A stretch of DNA of 64,000 nucleotides from Chondrilla cf. caribensis (GCA_964020155.1 OZ026564.1:2553723-2617722), one strand, 5' to 3'; shown: positions 1 through 28,805, counted from the first letter of the stretch. Notes: generated from the letters alone by a model not told the origin. A program made the numbers and translations.

Positions 1-3000
1 TAACCACCAGGTAGTTCAAATGTAGCTTTGAACTGTTCATCCCCTTCTACTTCATCATCAGGATCGATTGGGATGCTAGCGCAGCTGGACATGTTGAACC
101 CTGCCTTGAAGGTTACTACAGTAGTGCTGTTTCCATAATCAATGCCTGGTACACTTATATTCGGACCACCTATAAAAATTTTAATTGTACAATAAATCCA
201 TGCTCACAACATTCACAAATATGTACATTACATGTATGTGTGTATTACTATAGATCATAGCTGTTAAGGTGGAAACTCTACATAGGACGATAGCAGTTAT
301 TATTGTTTAACAACAATGAGCTAAAATTATGCAGCTACCCTTCATAAGGTTACCATAACAGAAATAATAGTGTATATCCTACTGCACTGACCTGTAGCTG
401 AGATGTCTTCATAAGATATAGAAACACTGGTATTCTTTGCAAAAGGTTGATCAGCAACAAGGCATACTTCTGTGAAATTCCCTACTGATTCATCCGTCAT
501 ATAGCTTCTATTTTTAAATCTGATTGTATTACCTATTAGTCATAGACAGACAACATGTAGAATGGAAGGGTATGAAAGTAGATACTGTATATGTATGTAC
601 ATACATAGTTACTTGTGTCACTGAGGAAAGGAACTATTGACACTCATGCCACATGTACTGTGATTAGAGTACGTAATTCCTATTACGTTAATCCAATCAA
701 TCATGTACAAAGTGCAATTGTATGTTAATAGAAGTAAATCAACATGTCATAAATATTAAGAGTAAGGAGGGGAAAAAAATGAGTTTATTGACATGTCATT
801 CAGTAACCAATTATGGACATCAACAGCTGTAAATAGACTACCTGTAAAAGCAGTATTGTTGTCATTATTGGTCAAAAACACTTAAACTGTGGCACTTTTG
901 GTGTCTGTCCTTAAACACAGATGTATGTAATATACTTGTGTGTAATAATCAGTGCATTAAATAACTCTGATAACAGATGGTTTCACCTTTGTCATAGATG
1001 GTCACTTGAGCCTCATCTTTAGTTCCCTTTGTCACTTTTGCACCCGTAATGTTCCCAGGAACCGATATTGCTGCCTGGAAGTCTTCATCACATTCAAATT
1101 GATTGTCATCAATGATTGGTACTTGTATTGTAGCTGATGATGCTCCTTTAGCAAATGGTGCCACCACTGGTGTTGAGATGTAGTCCTCTGAGGCTGTGTG
1201 TGAGACACGATAGTAGGTAATATTTTCTATTCCGGTCCAAGCAAATATATTAATCACAGGAAGTAATTAAATGATTAGAATAGGAAACCACCCCTGGCTT
1301 ATTACCCAAAACCTTCACTCCATGGGCTTGATAGTACCTGGAATGTGGAAAGGATTCCACAGACTCCACATTCCATCTTTTATATGACTACTTAGTCCGA
1401 TAAAGTGGGATTGGTTTCTGGTTACGCCCACTTAATTACTTCCGGTGATTGATTAATTTCTCAATCAGCTGAATTGAAATTGAAATTGATGAATGATCTG
1501 GAAATTACAGCAGATTCCCAGGACTAGTGGCAGCATCAAAGGGACTGACAGGGATACATATCCCATGTATCTCTGAGATACACAGATGTGACCAATGATT
1601 AATCAATTTGCTATTGAAGGCCAGCAAATGGTTAATTAGGATATGTGTTATTCATATCACCTTCAGGAACGAGACACAGGATTTATGGATCCATTCCCTG
1701 TGTATCCTTCCCAAAGGTGATATAACACATGTACACTGCACATACATATGTACACTCACTAGTAGCAGTCCCATCAGTGAACAACACATTCACAATGAAA
1801 TCAACAGGTGCAGGGATGTTTGATACAAGAGTTATATTCGCAAACCCGGCATCCTCGTCAACAGAATAACTTGTTTGGTTAAATTCAACTACCACAACTG
1901 AATTGCAAGCAAGAAAAAATACATTAAAGTGATTAACTGCAATCACACTGTCGTTATAGACAAATACCACATGCGTACCTGGGTCATCAATTATTTTGCA
2001 TGTTAGACTCTCATTGCACACACACTGTCCGTCTTTGGCAATAATGCTGACAGTGAAGTCTTCTTCTCCTTCATCTTCACTGTCCTGATTTATTTTGATT
2101 TCACACACTGCCTCTCTCTGACCAGCTTCAAAGCAGCATTCACTATTTTCCACAACAAAATCTGTTCCAGCTGTTGTACATGCATGGAATATCAGAATTG
2201 CCATCAAATATTAATAGTGTATGGTAATATAGAATTAAGTTACACACCATTAGCTGATCCATCTGATGTCGTGAACATAATACAAGCTGCTTCTGGTGTT
2301 CCAGTATTCTCTATAGTGAACCTCAATACTCCTGATGGTTCTGACCCTATGGCCTCCTCATCCTTGAAGCAATAGTTTGGCACTAGGTAAGCAAACAAGA
2401 TATAGTGCATTAATATGCACCAATCAACATGTGCATTAAGAGTGTACATGTGCTTACATGCATACATTGATGTGAAGGATCTCACCTGCGATAGAGTTGA
2501 CATTCATGCCACCTGGGTACCCGTAACTGTTCTCCTTCTCATATGCATACACTATAACTCCAACTGTGCATTCTGAGATGCTGTGTTGTACAGTGTGTCC
2601 TCCTCGAGATTGAGCAGTAGGTACTTCGTACTGAGCTGCACAAGCACAGATCTCTCCATCTTCACACTTGATGTCGACAAAGATATCCCAAGGTATAGTC
2701 CCATCGTCAAACTCTATCTGACCTCTATTACAGCACTCGCTCGGTACACTCAGACTGAGGTAGGGTTTGAACACTACCGGTTGATCCTGGCTATTAATAG
2801 AGAAACTCTCTGCAAATATCAAGGTGTAGTCATTTCTGTACTGTCCAAGAGGTGGGATCATTACCATGAAAGGGTCGGCTGGAGTCACTTCATCAAACGA
2901 GTGTGAAAGAGATATTTGCACAACCACAATGGGTAGGCTTGCTTCTAGCATGCAGAAGCGATCGGAATGAATGAACAACTGTCTGAACTGTCCTTCATTG

Positions 3001-4006
3001 AGGCTGAACGAATCTTTCTGTACGCTTGATCCAGACCTGTCCACACAATTGAGATTGACTGTTGTTCCATCTCTGCTTGCTACAATCTTGTAGCCATCTT
3101 GTTCCCGTAGAAGAAGTGGTACAAGCACAAAATTGAATCCAAATGTTTCAGCAGGTGGCAGCTGTTCTGTGAGATGATCACATGCAGTTACATTGGAGGG
3201 AAGGAATCCACACTGGTGTCCTGTGATGAAGGTAATTGGCTTATTGGAGGATATTTTAGATCCAGTCAGATCGTCTGTTGCTCTTAGTAGCACGGTATTT
3301 CCCTTAGGTATTGGGTTGGAAGTGTATGATATTCCTGGTGGAAACCTCAATCTGAGTCCAAGTAATCCCTCTATTGTGACGGTAGGTGTCAGTGTTATGA
3401 CTGTATTAGCTTCCTGTATAACAATGGCTATGTATCCACTAGTAGGCTTTGGTTCAAGATTACTGCGAGGAACACTGACACCATAGTAATCGTATGTTTC
3501 GGTCTTCGTCTCAAAATGAGGCAATCCGAGGTACACATCAGTGGATGCACCGCCTTCATTGAGGGCATAGACGATAATGCTCTTTCCTTCCTTTGCTTTG
3601 AGGTTGACTTGTCCATTATTGGGGGATATTCCGGGAAACCTGGCTATCAATTGGAATGGTAGTTCAATCCTGGTCAGGTTCTTCTTTCTAGCTGTGTGTG
3701 TTGACATGCCACTGAGAGAAGGAATGGCCTTCGTGTACGACACAGTGAACTCAACAGGTCCATCTTCATCCGTTGTTACATAGAGAATGGGTGGGAATTC
3801 GGCACTTGCATCTTCCAAATTAGGTGGAAACATGAGGCTGAACTCGTTTCCACTGTTGCTGATTCCTGTGTTTGTAGAGAGCAAGTGATCAACTTTGAGT
3901 CAGTGATTGTACAATACCCCCCCATCCATGTAACCAGTTCCTCACCTTGAACACTTGAAGTACTCATCAAGAAGCACATAGCTAGCAGTACTTTGAAACC
4001 CTCCAT
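1..4006 (-). CDS. L0: IgGFc-domain/Calx-beta secreted protein, partial (3' end off window)
   Basis: This is the 5' part of a long-form gene. Its exons are 3946-4006 (signal), 2486-3865 (IgGFc domain), 2248-2382, 1979-2170, 1760-1897, 987-1193, 392-532, and 169 to beyond base 1. Each boundary has AG acceptor and GT donor dinucleotides on the minus strand, and every intron is in phase 1. The start is the ATG opening MEGFKVLLAMCFLM, a typical signal peptide 85 bp downstream of a TATA box. Exons 3 to 8 are alternating N-terminal and C-terminal halves of Calx-beta domains 1 to 3. All visible exons are open. Compared with L1 and L2 the IgGFc exon is three codons shorter and exon 6 one codon longer. 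It is more diverged from L1 and L2 than those two are from each other. The product is probably a secreted calcium-binding matrix protein; the function is inferred from domains. Confidence 0.8.
2486..3865 (-). CDS. L0 exon 2: IgGFc-binding-type domain (about 460 aa)
   Basis: This single 1380-bp exon encodes a domain resembling the N-terminal domain of IgGFc-binding proteins. The key block is GHQCGFLPSNVTACDHLTEQ followed by LPP and a PLLLREQDGYKIVASRDGT-like stretch, with a later PFMVMIPPLGQY motif. It contains paired cysteines, as expected for a secreted domain. Relative to L1 and L2, substitutions cluster around the LIARFPGISPNNGQ segment and around GLRLRFPPGIS; the rest is nearly unchanged. 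The family is found in secreted and mucin-like proteins of many animals. Its ligand here is unknown. Confidence 0.8.
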
Positions 4007-4090
4007 AGTGCCTGTAGTGGTAGTGTGGACACTCACTACACTTGCTAGGATGCTGGCCCTTTGGACTGTATTGGAGCTGATTCTGGAGGT

Positions 4091-4097
4091 TTTTATA
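4091..4097 (-). promoter_or_regulatory. TATA box of L0
   Basis: TATAAAA on the minus strand, 85 bp upstream of the L0 ATG, lies in a leader conserved at all five visible gene starts. It reads ctATAAAAACCTCCAGAAT or a close variant, followed by about 75 bp of near-identical 5' UTR. Spacing and conservation support a core promoter. Confidence 0.65.
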
Positions 4098-5590
4098 GAT
4101 TCATGGTGAATAATAATGAGTTATCTAAGTACCGTCAAACATTGTTATGATTGTTTGTGTGAGGAATTTGAGATCATATTACATGTGCTAATTGCAATTA
4201 TCCTCCTTCCCAGTCCCAGAATATCACACAATATGCTATATCTTGACTGTTAAAAATAATGTAGGTTTGTGATAAGTGGAAAGGATCAATATGGCTCTCC
4301 TTCCTAGTAGCTGACCATGGATGTAGTTGAATCAAATGCATATGTAACCTGCTGATCTGCTGTAGTTGTTCATTGTGGATGTGAGCTGCCTAAGTACTCG
4401 TGGATTCAAAGCAATCAGCCCATTCTAATTCTCCACCAAACAGAATGCACTCAACCACTGAAAATTTCACATGAATTGGATGCTTCGTGCTATATTATTA
4501 TGGTGTAGTATGTTATCTGTGGTTGTATAGACCAGTCTTACTGACACTGTCTCACCACAGAATCAATGGAATGCGTACATAATTAATTAAATTGCAGGGG
4601 AAATTTATAACATTAGTCTAACAGTATGAGTAAGTTATGTAGAAATATTATACTATGATGATATATGTCCATTGTTGGGATTTTGTGTGCCAATGTCCAC
4701 ATCCTAGTCAATCATCCACTTAGTGGAGAAGTAACATGGGTATGGATCTGCATTTGTCGTGCTACTGTTGTAGCACCACTTAGTCTAAAAGAATTGACAG
4801 CTATTTTAAGAAACACACTCTGTAGCTGTTGCAGGACATATGTAAACTGTGTACGTACACATTTGTATGTATGTGTTGTACATATGTGTACACTTACATC
4901 TCTGTAACAAACCTGTGGTAACTCAGTACAATTACTTTTACATTCAGACAATTAGTATTGGATTAGTGTACACACCATATTGTGGAACAAATGACTTCAA
5001 AGTAACTTTCCTGTTGTCCCATTCTTGACAGTGTATCGGATTTGTGCATATGTTACAGTTGCTGTGTGTAGATTTGATTAGCACATGTGTAGATTTGATT
5101 AGCACAATGTCTTGGGTAGATTTTTGTAGCCACATTATGTGCAAACTCTCTTATGTACATACGGATGTGCACTGTACCCCATTATCAACAGATACCTGTA
5201 CCAAGGTTTGAACCATTGATGCCCTAGGCTGTGGGTAGTCTCCAAAGAATAACGTGATTATCTCATACATTTGATCTGGATGCACTAGTGTGTTCATTCG
5301 GGCGAAACAAAATTTCCTTATGGATGGGGTGGTCGAATGAGGACATTTGCCCCTGCTTGTAAATGATTCCCGACTCCCAGAAATTCATTTGAATATGTGA
5401 CTGCAATAACATAGACAATTGTGTTTGTTCCTCCTTTCTCCATACCATACTCATGTTGCCTCTTGCCTACCTTTCCTCAAAGAGACCCAATGGAAACAAA
5501 ACTTATATACAGTACACACAAACAACACTTCATCTTGTTCTTGTACATATGTACGGCATGCACATATACATATAAAATTATTGTGCAGGT
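4098..5590. other. L0 upstream / S1 downstream intergenic region
   Basis: This stretch has no gene I can assign. It matches 27736-29250 and 56969-58470. It contains a two-copy minisatellite at about 5065-5105 (unit about 20 bp, core tagatttgatta), a conserved 147-bp open frame at 5151-5297, and an open stretch near 4715-4815 on the minus strand rich in Tyr, Cys and Ser (TKWCYNSSTTNA) that also appears in the other two copies. The left end of the S1 deletion lies near 5590. Confidence 0.6.
5151..5297 (-). CDS. Conserved 48-codon open frame upstream of L0, function unknown
   Basis: An ATG-started frame of 48 codons begins MNTLVHPDQM and contains GDYPQPRASMVQTLVQ. It is also open and the same length upstream of L1 (28806-28952) and L2 (58028-58174). 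A plausible GT donor follows ...LVQ, so it may be a 5' exon rather than a whole gene. I do not recognise the family. Several amino-acid changes between copies argue against strong constraint. It could be a relic of an unrelated gene carried along by the duplication. Confidence 0.3.
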   Translation of the reverse strand: MNTLVHPDQMYEIITLFFGDYPQPRASMVQTLVQVSVDNGVQCTSVCT

Positions 5591-8500
5591 CGATGACAGG
5601 TATGTCTATACAAGTTCTCTTCTCCCCTTCTCCAAAGAACACTTCATATGGCCCATTCTGGTAGTCATCTGGAGAACCTAAATTGTATTGTTGTGAAATT
5701 CACTTGGAACACTGTACATGCACAGAGATATTATGTTTGTGTGTGAATTTCCATGATTTTGATAATGATCATCCAACATACATAGGTACATATATACTAT
5801 ATGTAGGGACTGGTATGTATGTTACAATTGTACCGACATTTTACTACTCTTCATGTACACATATACGTAGCTGTGCTGATCACGACAATTGTGCATCTGT
5901 GTACATGCGTATGTATTGCACATCTGTGTATGCTTCAATATCTCTTAAAGCCTTGATGCATTGCCAGATACATACACATGTACACATGTACATATATCTC
6001 CTAGTGTTGGTTTCACGGTAGAAATTACTGGAGTCATTCAAAACTCCGACCTGTCTTTTTGTGATCAATACGTAGGCTGTGATCAATACGTAGGCATATC
6101 AGTACGTAGGCTTATAAGCATGTAGCTATTGTACTGTGGATATACGTAAGTTGGTAAAATCATTCCACAGACACTAGAACAGTAGTTATGATCCGCTATG
6201 ATTTGATTATTACACCTAATGATCTATAATTAAAGGTAATTTCCACAGCTACTTGTATTACCATGCTCTCACACTTGCACATAAATGTTTGCTGTATGTA
6301 TGGGCTCACTGTCATCGTCCTTGATGGTCACTGCAGCTCTGTCTGCACTACCGAGTTTAACACCTAAACTGGCTGCTTCATCTGGAAGACGGAGATTTCC
6401 AAAGAAGTTTTCATTGCACTCATCCATATTGTCATCCATTATCGGGATCATGATGGTTACTTCCGTTTCACCAGATGGAAACTCAACTGGATATAGTCCA
6501 ATAGCATAGTCACCAGTATCTATATTGTATACAGTATATACGTACATGTATGTTTTATGATGTACATATTTGTACCATACAGATGCATCCTTACAGTGTG
6601 AGTGTATATTCACCTAGGGAGACACTTTCCTAGCAAGCATACAATGGCACTCACCAACTGCACTTCCATCCTGTGTGTCCACCATTACAGTGTATGGAGT
6701 TGAACTGGGTGCACTAGCCTTCACAGTGAGAATAGCAATTAGTCCATCATTCTCATTGACAGTATAGAACACCTGATCAAAGTCAATGATTATTTTCGCA
6801 TCATCATCATTGATGGTAGCTGTTGCTTCATTATCCTCTCCCACTTCGACTCCAATTTCAGCAGCAGATTCAGGAATGGTCAACATGGCTGTGAAAACTT
6901 CCTCTGTTGAAATTTATCATTATCAATTAAGGGAATCACGAAGGTGACATTGTACCTCCCTTCCTTGTAATTGGTATTGTCATCTGAGCAGTAGTGCTCC
7001 CGGCCTCAAAGAAGACCTCATATCTCCCTCCATTGAAGTCTTCACCGCCTGTAAAAGTGTTTTCATTCATTCAATTATACAATTGTATTGTCAGCAATAG
7101 GGTATAATTGTTTGATTACATTTGGTGAACTCACCAACAGCTGTTCCATAATTTGTGTTCACATAGACTGTGTAATCAGTGTCTTTAGCACTATTAGCTG
7201 TCAGTGTGAGGGTCACCAGTCCATCTCCCTCATCAACTCTGTACTGAGTTGGAGAGAAGTTGACTTCAACATCTGGCTCCACATCGTCATCTTCGATGTT
7301 CACTGTAGCCTGGTTGTCTTCTCCGGCTCTCATACCGTAACTTTGTGCCATTTCAGAGATGGACAGTGTTCCAAAGAAGTTCTCAGTGCCTTCTCCAAAC
7401 TCCTCATCATCAATGATAGGAATGGACACGGTAGCTGTGGTCTCCCCAGCTGCAAACACAACATCATATTCCCCTCCTTCATAGTCACTTCCACCTATTG
7501 ATGAAATAAATTCATAGAACAAATTTTATGTACCCTTATGTACAGACATATGTATGTATATGCACACATGTACAGGTGTGGTGTTTATCACCTCTAGTCC
7601 TCTTCGGTGTTCACTCTAGCCTAGCCCTCTTCTCCGACCCTAACACCATAACTCTGCACTTACACTGTACTTGTGCACATGCGGTACATTCATACATGTT
7701 GGCTAACGAGTTGTAATGTAATGAATTTTACAGAGTGCACACCAATGCAGCTTATGCAGGTACTCATAAATGTAATTATGGTTATGTTACAATGAGTTCA
7801 TATTACATTATGATGTCATTATGAAAAAATTACAATACGTACAATATGCGTTTTGATATGTACTTTACGATTTTGCTAGGATTTAGTTACAATGTCATTG
7901 TAATTGCAATGCAGCAAGCATTCATTGCCATATCTATAACACGTGTCTAACCATGTGCATCATGTTCAATGTTTAATGCTCAGGTATAATTGTTGTATTG
8001 ATGTGACCTTATGTCATTATTAGGTTCAACTACCTCCTTTATAATATTTAAGCTTATTTTGTCACTCATGTGGCTCAAACAGTACACTTTAGGTAGCAAA
8101 AAGGCTCCAATAGCAATAGCAATTTGACTTCAAACCTGATTAAGTTTGTGAAGCTTTTGTAGTGAGTAAATAGAAGGAAGGCTAGCACATGTGACAATCA
8201 TGTGATGCAGTCAACCTATCCTTTAGATACAGACAACACTTTCAAGTGTTGCCGTGGAAACCTAACATGACATATTTCCGTATACTGTTACATTGAATGC
8301 TTTCTTATGGGTGCTAGACGGAACACCACGGTTTGTGAGGCTGTGTCCAGATATTTTTGATATCATACCACCATGCCACCAGTAGCTGATCCATCACCTG
8401 TGGTGACTTGAACCGAATATTCCATGTACAAAACACCCGAGGTGACAGGAGTGAGTATGGCTTCTCCGTCACCCTCATTGTAGGTAGAATTAACTGATGC

Positions 8501-9372
8501 CGTTTGAACACTACAGGTTGGTCCTGGCTATTAGTAGAAGAACTCTCCACAAATATCAAGGTGTAGTCATTTCTGTACTGTCCAAGAGGTGGGATCATTA
8601 TCATGAAATGATTGGTTGGAACTGCTTCGACAAACGAGTGTCCAAGAGATATTTGCACAACCACAATGGATAGGCTTGCTTCAAGCGTGCAAAAGCGATC
8701 AGAATGGATGAACAACTATCTGAACTGCCCTTCATTGAGGCTGAACGAATCTTTCTGTACACTGGATCCAGACCTGTCCACACAATTGAAATCGACCGTA
8801 TCTCTGCTTGCTACAATCTTGTAGCCATCTTGTTCCCATAGAAGAAGTGGTACAAGCACAAATTTGAATCCGAATGTTTCAGGAGCTGCAGGTGGCAGCT
8901 GTTCTGTGAGGTGATCACATGCAGTTACGTTGGAGGGAAGGAATTCACACTGGTGTCCTGTGATGAAGGTGATTGGGTTATTGGAGGATATTTTAGATCC
9001 AGTCAGATCCTCTCTTGCTCTCAGTAGTATGGTGAAGCCTTTAGCTAGTGGGTTGGAAGAATACGATCTTCCTGGTTGAAACCTCAATCAGGCTCCAAAT
9101 AACAGTCCCTCTATTGTGACAGTGGGTGTCAGTGTTATGACTGTGTTACATAGAGAATGGGTGGGAATTCGGCACTGCGAGCTCCCAAGTTAGGTGGAAA
9201 CATGAGGTTGAACTCATTCCCACTGTTGCTGATTCCTGTGTTTGTAGAGAGCAAGTGAGCAACTTTGAGTCAGTGATTGTACAATACCCAACCATGTAAC
9301 CAGTTCCTCACCTTGAACACTTGAAGTACTCGTCAGAAAGCACATAGCTAGCAGTACTTTGAAACCCTCCAT
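5591..9372 (-). pseudogene. S1: short-form family member, pseudogene
   Basis: The signal exon (9312-9372) and TATA box are intact, but the rest is broken. The IgGFc exon (from 9235) has a 367-bp deletion near 9145 that shifts the frame and stops at once. It also carries a TAG at 8716-8718 shared with S2. Downstream, a Calx-beta half exon (about 8380-8497) has lost its AG acceptor. Open exons remain at 7135-7494 (C-half plus N-half Calx-beta) and 6310-6519 (C-half). The exon at 6655-7048 is 394 bp and frame-broken. A deletion near 5690 removed almost all of the next exon. A second deletion joins position 5590 directly into the middle of the following Calx-beta exon (5591-5677), removing about 2.1 kb that in S2 and S3 holds the ITIH-like and C-terminal exons. 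It cannot encode a full product. Confidence 0.85.
7587..7660 (-). pseudogene. Relic Calx-beta segment inside an S1 intron
   Basis: About 70 bp upstream of exon 7135-7494 resembles that exon's own middle (the part encoding ...AGEDNQATVNIEDDD...) but is degenerate and not flanked by splice sites. Matching relics lie at 33670-33742 (S2) and 62899-62970 (S3). It is probably the remains of an ancient duplicated Calx-beta exon. Confidence 0.5.
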
Positions 9373-9456
9373 AGTGCCTGTAGTGGTAGTGTGGACACTC
9401 ACTACACTTGCTAGGATGCTGGCCCTTTGGACTGTACTGGAGCTGATTCTGGAGGT

Positions 9457-9463
9457 TCTTATA
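9457..9463 (-). promoter_or_regulatory. TATA box of S1 (TATAAGA variant)
   Basis: This is the same position relative to the ATG as in the intact genes (85 bp upstream), but the motif is TATAAGA instead of TATAAAA. The surrounding leader is conserved. Confidence 0.5.
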
Positions 9464-9942
9464 GCTTCCTCCAACCACTTTTATGTTGACACCAAGTACA
9501 ATCGAGGTGTTGATGTTTAGGTGTGGAATTCAAATGCTTAAATATGAGAACCTACTTTGTATTATATTAGATTGCAGTGGCTCATTGTTGATCAGAGGTT
9601 GATTTTTTCGGCCACCTTTGTAGACAGACATTTAGAAAGGTACTCTGCAAAATCATTTACTCTACTTACTGAACTTTGAACTTGAACATTAAACAATATA
9701 CTTACATATTAACATATAATATGAATAATACATCACAGCAAGCATGCACCTAGATATGTAAGTGCATTTAAGCACACACATACACACAGCACACATGCAC
9801 ACCTAAACACTCCTGATTACGAAGATCTACACAATATGATATATAAGCACGTAACAGAATTACATATACTTACGTAAATGTATATCAAATGTACAATTGT
9901 ATGTACATTATTTCCCCACCCCAACAACAGTGCAAGGAAGAG

Positions 9943-10188
9943 GGACGGTCTAGCTGGCTAGGTTAGCATGTATGCACTAACCATATAGAGTATCTATGCA
10001 CTGACCTACAAATGGCACCCAACATATGTATCTACAGAACATAACTTCTCAAGATAAGCACTCATTTTGTAAATCTGCAAACGTCGCACTATTTAAAGAG
10101 ACCAAGAAAGCCCTAATCAACCACACCATTGATAATCCGTTATCAATGCTTGCATGTGCATCGGTAAAAACTTCACTGTCTCAGATCA
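9943..10188. repeat. Direct repeat, copy 1
   Basis: It begins GGGACGGTCTAGCTGGCTAGG and ends near CTGTCTCAGATC. A second, slightly diverged copy follows at 10263-10441. The equivalent region between S2 and L2 (about 36585-36838) has a single copy, so the doubling is local. Confidence 0.7.
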
Positions 10189-10262
10189 TATATTGTTAAC
10201 CACGTATGTACACAGTCTGGCTAGTTAGACCATCCCCATAAGATGCCCACAACAGAGAAAGT

Positions 10263-10441
10263 GGGACGGTCTAGCTGGCTAGGTTAGCATGTCATAACTT
10301 TTCAAGATAAGGACTCAATTCAGTAAATCTGCAAACTTCGCACTGTTTAAAGAGACCAAGAAAGCCCTAATTAACCACACCATTGATAATCCGTTATCAA
10401 TGCTTGCATGTGCATTGGTGAAAACTTCACTGTCTCAGATC
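10263..10441. repeat. Direct repeat, copy 2
   Basis: Second copy of the repeat described at 9943-10188, shortened after the first 30 bp by loss of the segment between GTTAGCATG and CATAAC. Confidence 0.7.
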
Positions 10442-10621
10442 AAGTTGCTGCAGCTTGGGGCATCCCCTCTTCGAAGCATGATGTCATATAATCCGATGCC
10501 CAGTACCCATGCAGCAATACGTAGCTTGTATGGAACCATAGACCACGTTCATGCTGTTGGAAACACACATAGTTGGAGCCAATGTGATGGTCGACCGTGG
10601 GACATGATTGATCTCAGGTAA
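10313..10621 (+). pseudogene. Possible Ty3-type retroelement pol relic
   Basis: A plus-strand open frame of about 103 codons contains ALFKETKKALINHTIDNPLS. Its spacing recalls the start of the reverse-transcriptase-linked RNase H region of Ty3-type elements (F-E-x-x-K-K-A-L followed by hydrophobic strands). No aspartate-serine motif or flanking LTR is seen, and the similarity fades after about 40 residues. The frame is also kept at 36707-36838. Treat as a weak relic call. Confidence 0.25.
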
Positions 10622-11516
10622 ACCACACTAAAGCTGATTTGGTACACCGGTGCAACTTAGTCTCGCGGCACCAGACCTCATCCCTTCTATCTAGCTACAG
10701 AGGTATATTTGTGTATCGAGGATTATTGTCCTAGAATGGATGCAAAATTACCCACAGCTTAATAAGTACATGCATACGTTTGTGCTCATGGTGTATTGCA
10801 GTACTTTAATGGATCCTCCAATATATATCACGTGTACATAGAAGGTTGATAACGAATTATATAACATATATTCAGACATTTTTGTGCCTTGATCATGTGA
10901 CCAACATGACCTAGTCGAATGAGAGTCATTTTCCCCACAAAATTCAAGCAAGGGGACTCCCCATAATTATAATGTAATCAAAATGTTTGAGTACTTACTA
11001 AACCACCTCCAAAAGTATAATGTTCCACTATCACTATGTTAATATTGACATTGTCCTAATGATCTAAGGTTGCTGTAAGTTCGAAAGTATTTTCATATAT
11101 ACTCAGATGTGCATACGTACGTACAATAGATTAAGGTTTCTTGCCCAGAGTACACACTACTTTTGGACATGTGTGTCCAGTACAAGCTCACATAAAATAT
11201 CTATGCATATTCATATGAGTATGATAATTATGCATAAAGATATATTAATGCATGTTATTAATTGTAATAATTATTTTTCATTAATATAGTAATAATTCAG
11301 ATAGATCACTACTAATCTATAACATACCGGTAAGCAACCATTCTATCAATAACAGACCATCATTATTGGTTATAATTGATTACAGTAATGGACCAGGTGA
11401 TTAAATAATAAAGTTGTTTTAATTTTGTTCCTAAAGACGACAATGTTCCATGTCCTTATGCATTATAAGTATGCATGATAATGCAGTCAGTATTGATTTA
11501 AGGTTTTCGAACATCT

Positions 11517-27644
<16,128 letters not shown>

Positions 27645-27728
27645 AGTGCCTGTAGTGGTAGTGTGGACACTCACTACACTTGCTAGGATGCTGGCCCTTT
27701 GGACTGTACTGGAACTGATTCTGGAGGT

Positions 27729-27735
27729 TTTTATA
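27729..27735 (-). promoter_or_regulatory. TATA box of L1
   Basis: TATAAAA on the minus strand, 85 bp upstream of the ATG, within the leader shared by every family member. Confidence 0.65.
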
Positions 27736-28698
27736 GATTCATGGTGAATAATAATGAGTTATGTAAGTGCCGTCAAACATTGTTATGATTGTTTGTGTGA
27801 GGAATATGGGATCATATTACGTGTGCTAATTGCAATTATCCTCCTTTCCCAGTCCCTGAATATCACACAATATGCTATATCTTGACTGTTAAAATAATGT
27901 AGGTTTGTGATAAGTGGAAAGGGTCAATATGGCTCTCCTTCCTAGTAGCTGACCATGGATGTGGTTGAATCAAATGCATACGTAACCTGCTAATCTGCTG
28001 TAGTTGTTCATTGTGGATGTGAGCTGCCTAAGTACTCGTGGATTCAAAGCAATCAGCCCATTCTAATTCTCCACCAAACAGAATGCACTCAACCACTGAA
28101 AATTTCACATGAATTGGATGCTTCATGCTATATTATTATGGTGTAGTATGGTATCTGTGGTTGTATAGGCCAGTCATACTGACACTGTCTCACCACAGAA
28201 TCAATGGAATGCGTACATAATTAATTAAATTGCAGGGGAAATTTATAACATTAGTCTAACAGTATGAGTAAGTTATGTAGAAATATTATACTATGATGAT
28301 ATATGTCCATTGTTGGGATTTTGTGTGCCAATGTCCACATCATAGTCAATAATCCACTTAGTGGAGGAGTAACATGGGTATACTGCATTTGTCGTGCTAC
28401 TGTTGTAGCACCACTTAGTCTGAAAGAATGGACAGCTATTTAAGAAACACACTCTGTAGCTGTTACAGGACATATGTAAACTGTGTACGTAAACATTTGT
28501 ATGTATGTGCTGTACATATGTGTACACTTACATCTCTGTAACAAACCTGTGGTAACTCAGTACAATTACTTTTACATTCAGACAATTAGTATTGGATTAG
28601 TGTACACACCATATTGTGGAACAAATGACTTCAAAGTAACTTTCCTGTTGTCCCATTCTTGGCAGTGTATCGAATTTGTGCATGTGTTACAGTTGGTG

Positions 28699-28760
28699 TG
28701 TGTAGATTTGATTAGCATGTGTGTAGATTTGATTAGCACGTGTGTAGATTTAATAAGCAC
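28699..28760. repeat. Minisatellite, three units of about 20 bp
   Basis: Units built on GTGTAGATTTGATTAGCA, slightly diverged. Equivalent sites at about 5065-5105 and 57941-57982 have two units, so copy number varies between duplicates. Confidence 0.75.
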
Positions 28761-28805
28761 AATGTCTTGTGTAGATTTTTGTAGCTACATTATGTGCAAA
28801 CTCTC

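Larger units (their letters stand above)
9464..11516. other. S1 upstream / L1 downstream intergenic region
   Basis: No family gene is present here. The stretch contains a direct duplication (9943-10188 and 10263-10441), a plus-strand open frame through the second copy, and AT-rich sequence up to the L1 stop codon. It is collinear with 35916-40292, except that the latter carries an extra 2.2-kb segment. A possible ATTAAA polyadenylation signal for L1 lies at 11418-11423 (minus strand), about 95 bp past the stop. Confidence 0.6.

Noticed and set aside
2583..3486. Plus-strand frames across the IgGFc exon
   Set aside because: Antisense frames opened by the composition of the real minus-strand exon; no promoter or domain support.
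5719..6021. Plus-strand frame through 5683-6021, repeated at 31505-32071 and 60729-61295
   Set aside because: It runs through intron sequence rich in TGTACAT-type tracts plus antisense of a Calx-beta half exon; the residue content (Tyr, Thr, Cys, Met) reflects the repeats.
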